Source: Clostridiales bacterium
Lineage (GTDB): Bacteria > Bacillota > Clostridia > WRLR01
Reading direction: 5' to 3'
Assembly (NCBI GenBank): GCA_031287655.1
Contig: JAITSR010000363.1
Coordinates: 1-14,201, forward strand
Length of the DNA stretch: 14,201 nt
Both the position numbers and the translations under genes were made by a program. This document shows positions 13,892 through 14,201 of the stretch, in pieces. The notes below the pieces were generated by a model. That model was not told the origin of the DNA and made no database searches. It worked only from the letters and a program-made list of their open reading frames with translations. Positions within the stretch are counted from its first letter, which is position 1. The number at the start of each line of letters is the position of its first letter.

Positions 13892-13920
13892 ATTATACAT
13901 GGCGCGCTTTTGACCGTCAA
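13892..13920 (-). promoter_or_regulatory. Sigma-A/sigma-70-type promoter of the operon
   Basis: On the minus strand, TTGACG (13920-13915) and TATAAT (13897-13892) are separated by exactly 17 bp. That is a perfect -10, one mismatch in the -35, and ideal spacing. The expected start of transcription is the A at about 13885. It lies just upstream of the Ldh-type dehydrogenase. No comparable promoter was seen before hisZ, so it may drive all fourteen genes. No T-box or His-codon leader fits between it and the first gene. Confidence 0.85.
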
Positions 13921-13940
13921 CAGCCGGAAAACTTCAATGC

Positions 13941-14026
13941 CACAATGCACAAGGAATAAAAAAATAAAAAATACCGCCATGTTACCGGCATGGCGTCGGA
14001 ACCTATAGGACGTATTGTGCATTGTG
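13941..14026. repeat. 86-bp unit bounded by perfect 12-bp inverted repeats
   Basis: CACAATGCACAA (13941-13952) is matched by TTGTGCATTGTG (14015-14026). Inside lies a second inverted repeat, CGCCATG (13975-13981) and CATGGCG (13989-13995). The plus-strand side is followed by AAA and nine T (14030-14038). No convincing target duplication is visible. It could be a small MITE-like element, a bidirectional terminator or a structured RNA region. Confidence 0.6.
13957..13995 (-). terminator. Intrinsic terminator for a gene beyond the right edge
   Basis: Read leftwards, CGCCATG, a 7-nt loop (CCGGTAA) and CATGGCG form a 7-bp stem, followed by GTATTTTTTATTTTTTTATT. It would stop minus-strand transcripts arriving from the right before the operon promoter at 13892-13920. 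Confidence 0.6.
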
Positions 14027-14048
14027 AAATTTTTTTTTGTTCGCTCCC

Positions 14049-14073
14049 AAAAAAAGAACTTGAGCCGGCTCAA
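14049..14073 (-). terminator. Palindrome plus T-run, probable terminator
   Basis: TTGAGCCGGCTCAA (14060-14073) is a perfect 14-bp palindrome. On the minus strand it is followed by GTTC and seven T (14055-14049). A 5-bp stem with a CCGG loop and a U-tract fits a short intrinsic terminator for a minus-strand gene further right. It could instead be an operator. The rest of the gene-free edge (14074-14201) shows only a 36-codon frame ending at 14074, without an SD, and a GGTCCC/GGGACC inverted pair (14106-14111, 14140-14145). Confidence 0.45.
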
Positions 14074-14201
14074 TCAAGGAAAGAAAACGTTCGGTTCGAT
14101 TCGATGGTCCCGGTGGCATAGGGGTAATTTTCGGTTTAGGGGACCGCCGGGAACATCAAATCCGTCCGGGCCAGTGAGACGCATTGCTCATCTGACTATC
14201 T

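Noticed and set aside
13843..14073. A 76-codon minus-strand frame with a hydrophobic FFIFLFL stretch resembling a membrane segment
   Set aside because: The hydrophobic stretch is the U-tract of the terminator hairpin read as codons. The frame also runs across the operon promoter and into the first gene.
14074..14184. A 36-codon minus-strand frame at the right edge
   Set aside because: It has no SD and no recognisable family. It cannot be told from chance at this length.

Overview
The window is a 14.2 kb stretch of a GC-rich bacterial chromosome, most likely from a high-GC Clostridia-type member of the Bacillota. The evidence for that is a short HisG that needs HisZ, a PHP-type histidinol phosphatase, a fused HisIE, a DUF6171-like cysteine protein, and strong purine-rich Shine-Dalgarno (SD) sites. 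Lineage is inferred from gene types, not from a search.

Right edge (about 13880-14201): no convincing gene. It holds two minus-strand terminator-like hairpins, an 86-bp unit bounded by perfect 12-bp inverted repeats, and a near-consensus sigma-A/sigma-70 promoter (TTGACG, 17 bp, TATAAT) reading leftwards. From that promoter, fourteen minus-strand genes follow with only short gaps or overlaps: an Ldh-type 2-hydroxyacid dehydrogenase, a nucleoside hydrolase, then hisZ-hisG-hisD-hisC-hisB-hisH-hisA-hisF-hisIE-hisJ, then a xylose-isomerase-like TIM-barrel protein and a Gfo/Idh/MocA oxidoreductase. The ten his genes encode every step from PRPP plus ATP to L-histidine. The two enzymes before and the two after look like carbohydrate or nucleoside metabolism and appear to share the transcript.

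Left edge: a plus-strand gene for a small cysteine-rich DUF6171-like protein converges on the operon, and the 5' part of a minus-strand P-loop NTPase gene runs off the window.

The main anomaly is repeat expansion inside this otherwise ordinary biosynthetic operon. A 13-unit, 9-nt tandem array fills the hisC-hisB gap, and its last unit is the hisB ribosome binding site. A Gly/Asn/Asp/Ser-rich tract of the same flavour forms a C-terminal tail on HisA and an insertion in HisZ. HisIE has an Ala-rich linker and the nucleoside hydrolase an Ala/Gly-rich insertion. Three other gene junctions carry short tandem or direct repeats of 8 nt, 10 nt and about 20 nt, and two junctions amount to tandem SD arrays. 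Together this suggests lineage-specific slippage-driven expansion at gene junctions and protein surface loops, possibly tuning translation. No CRISPR array, RNA gene, insertion sequence or T-box leader was seen.
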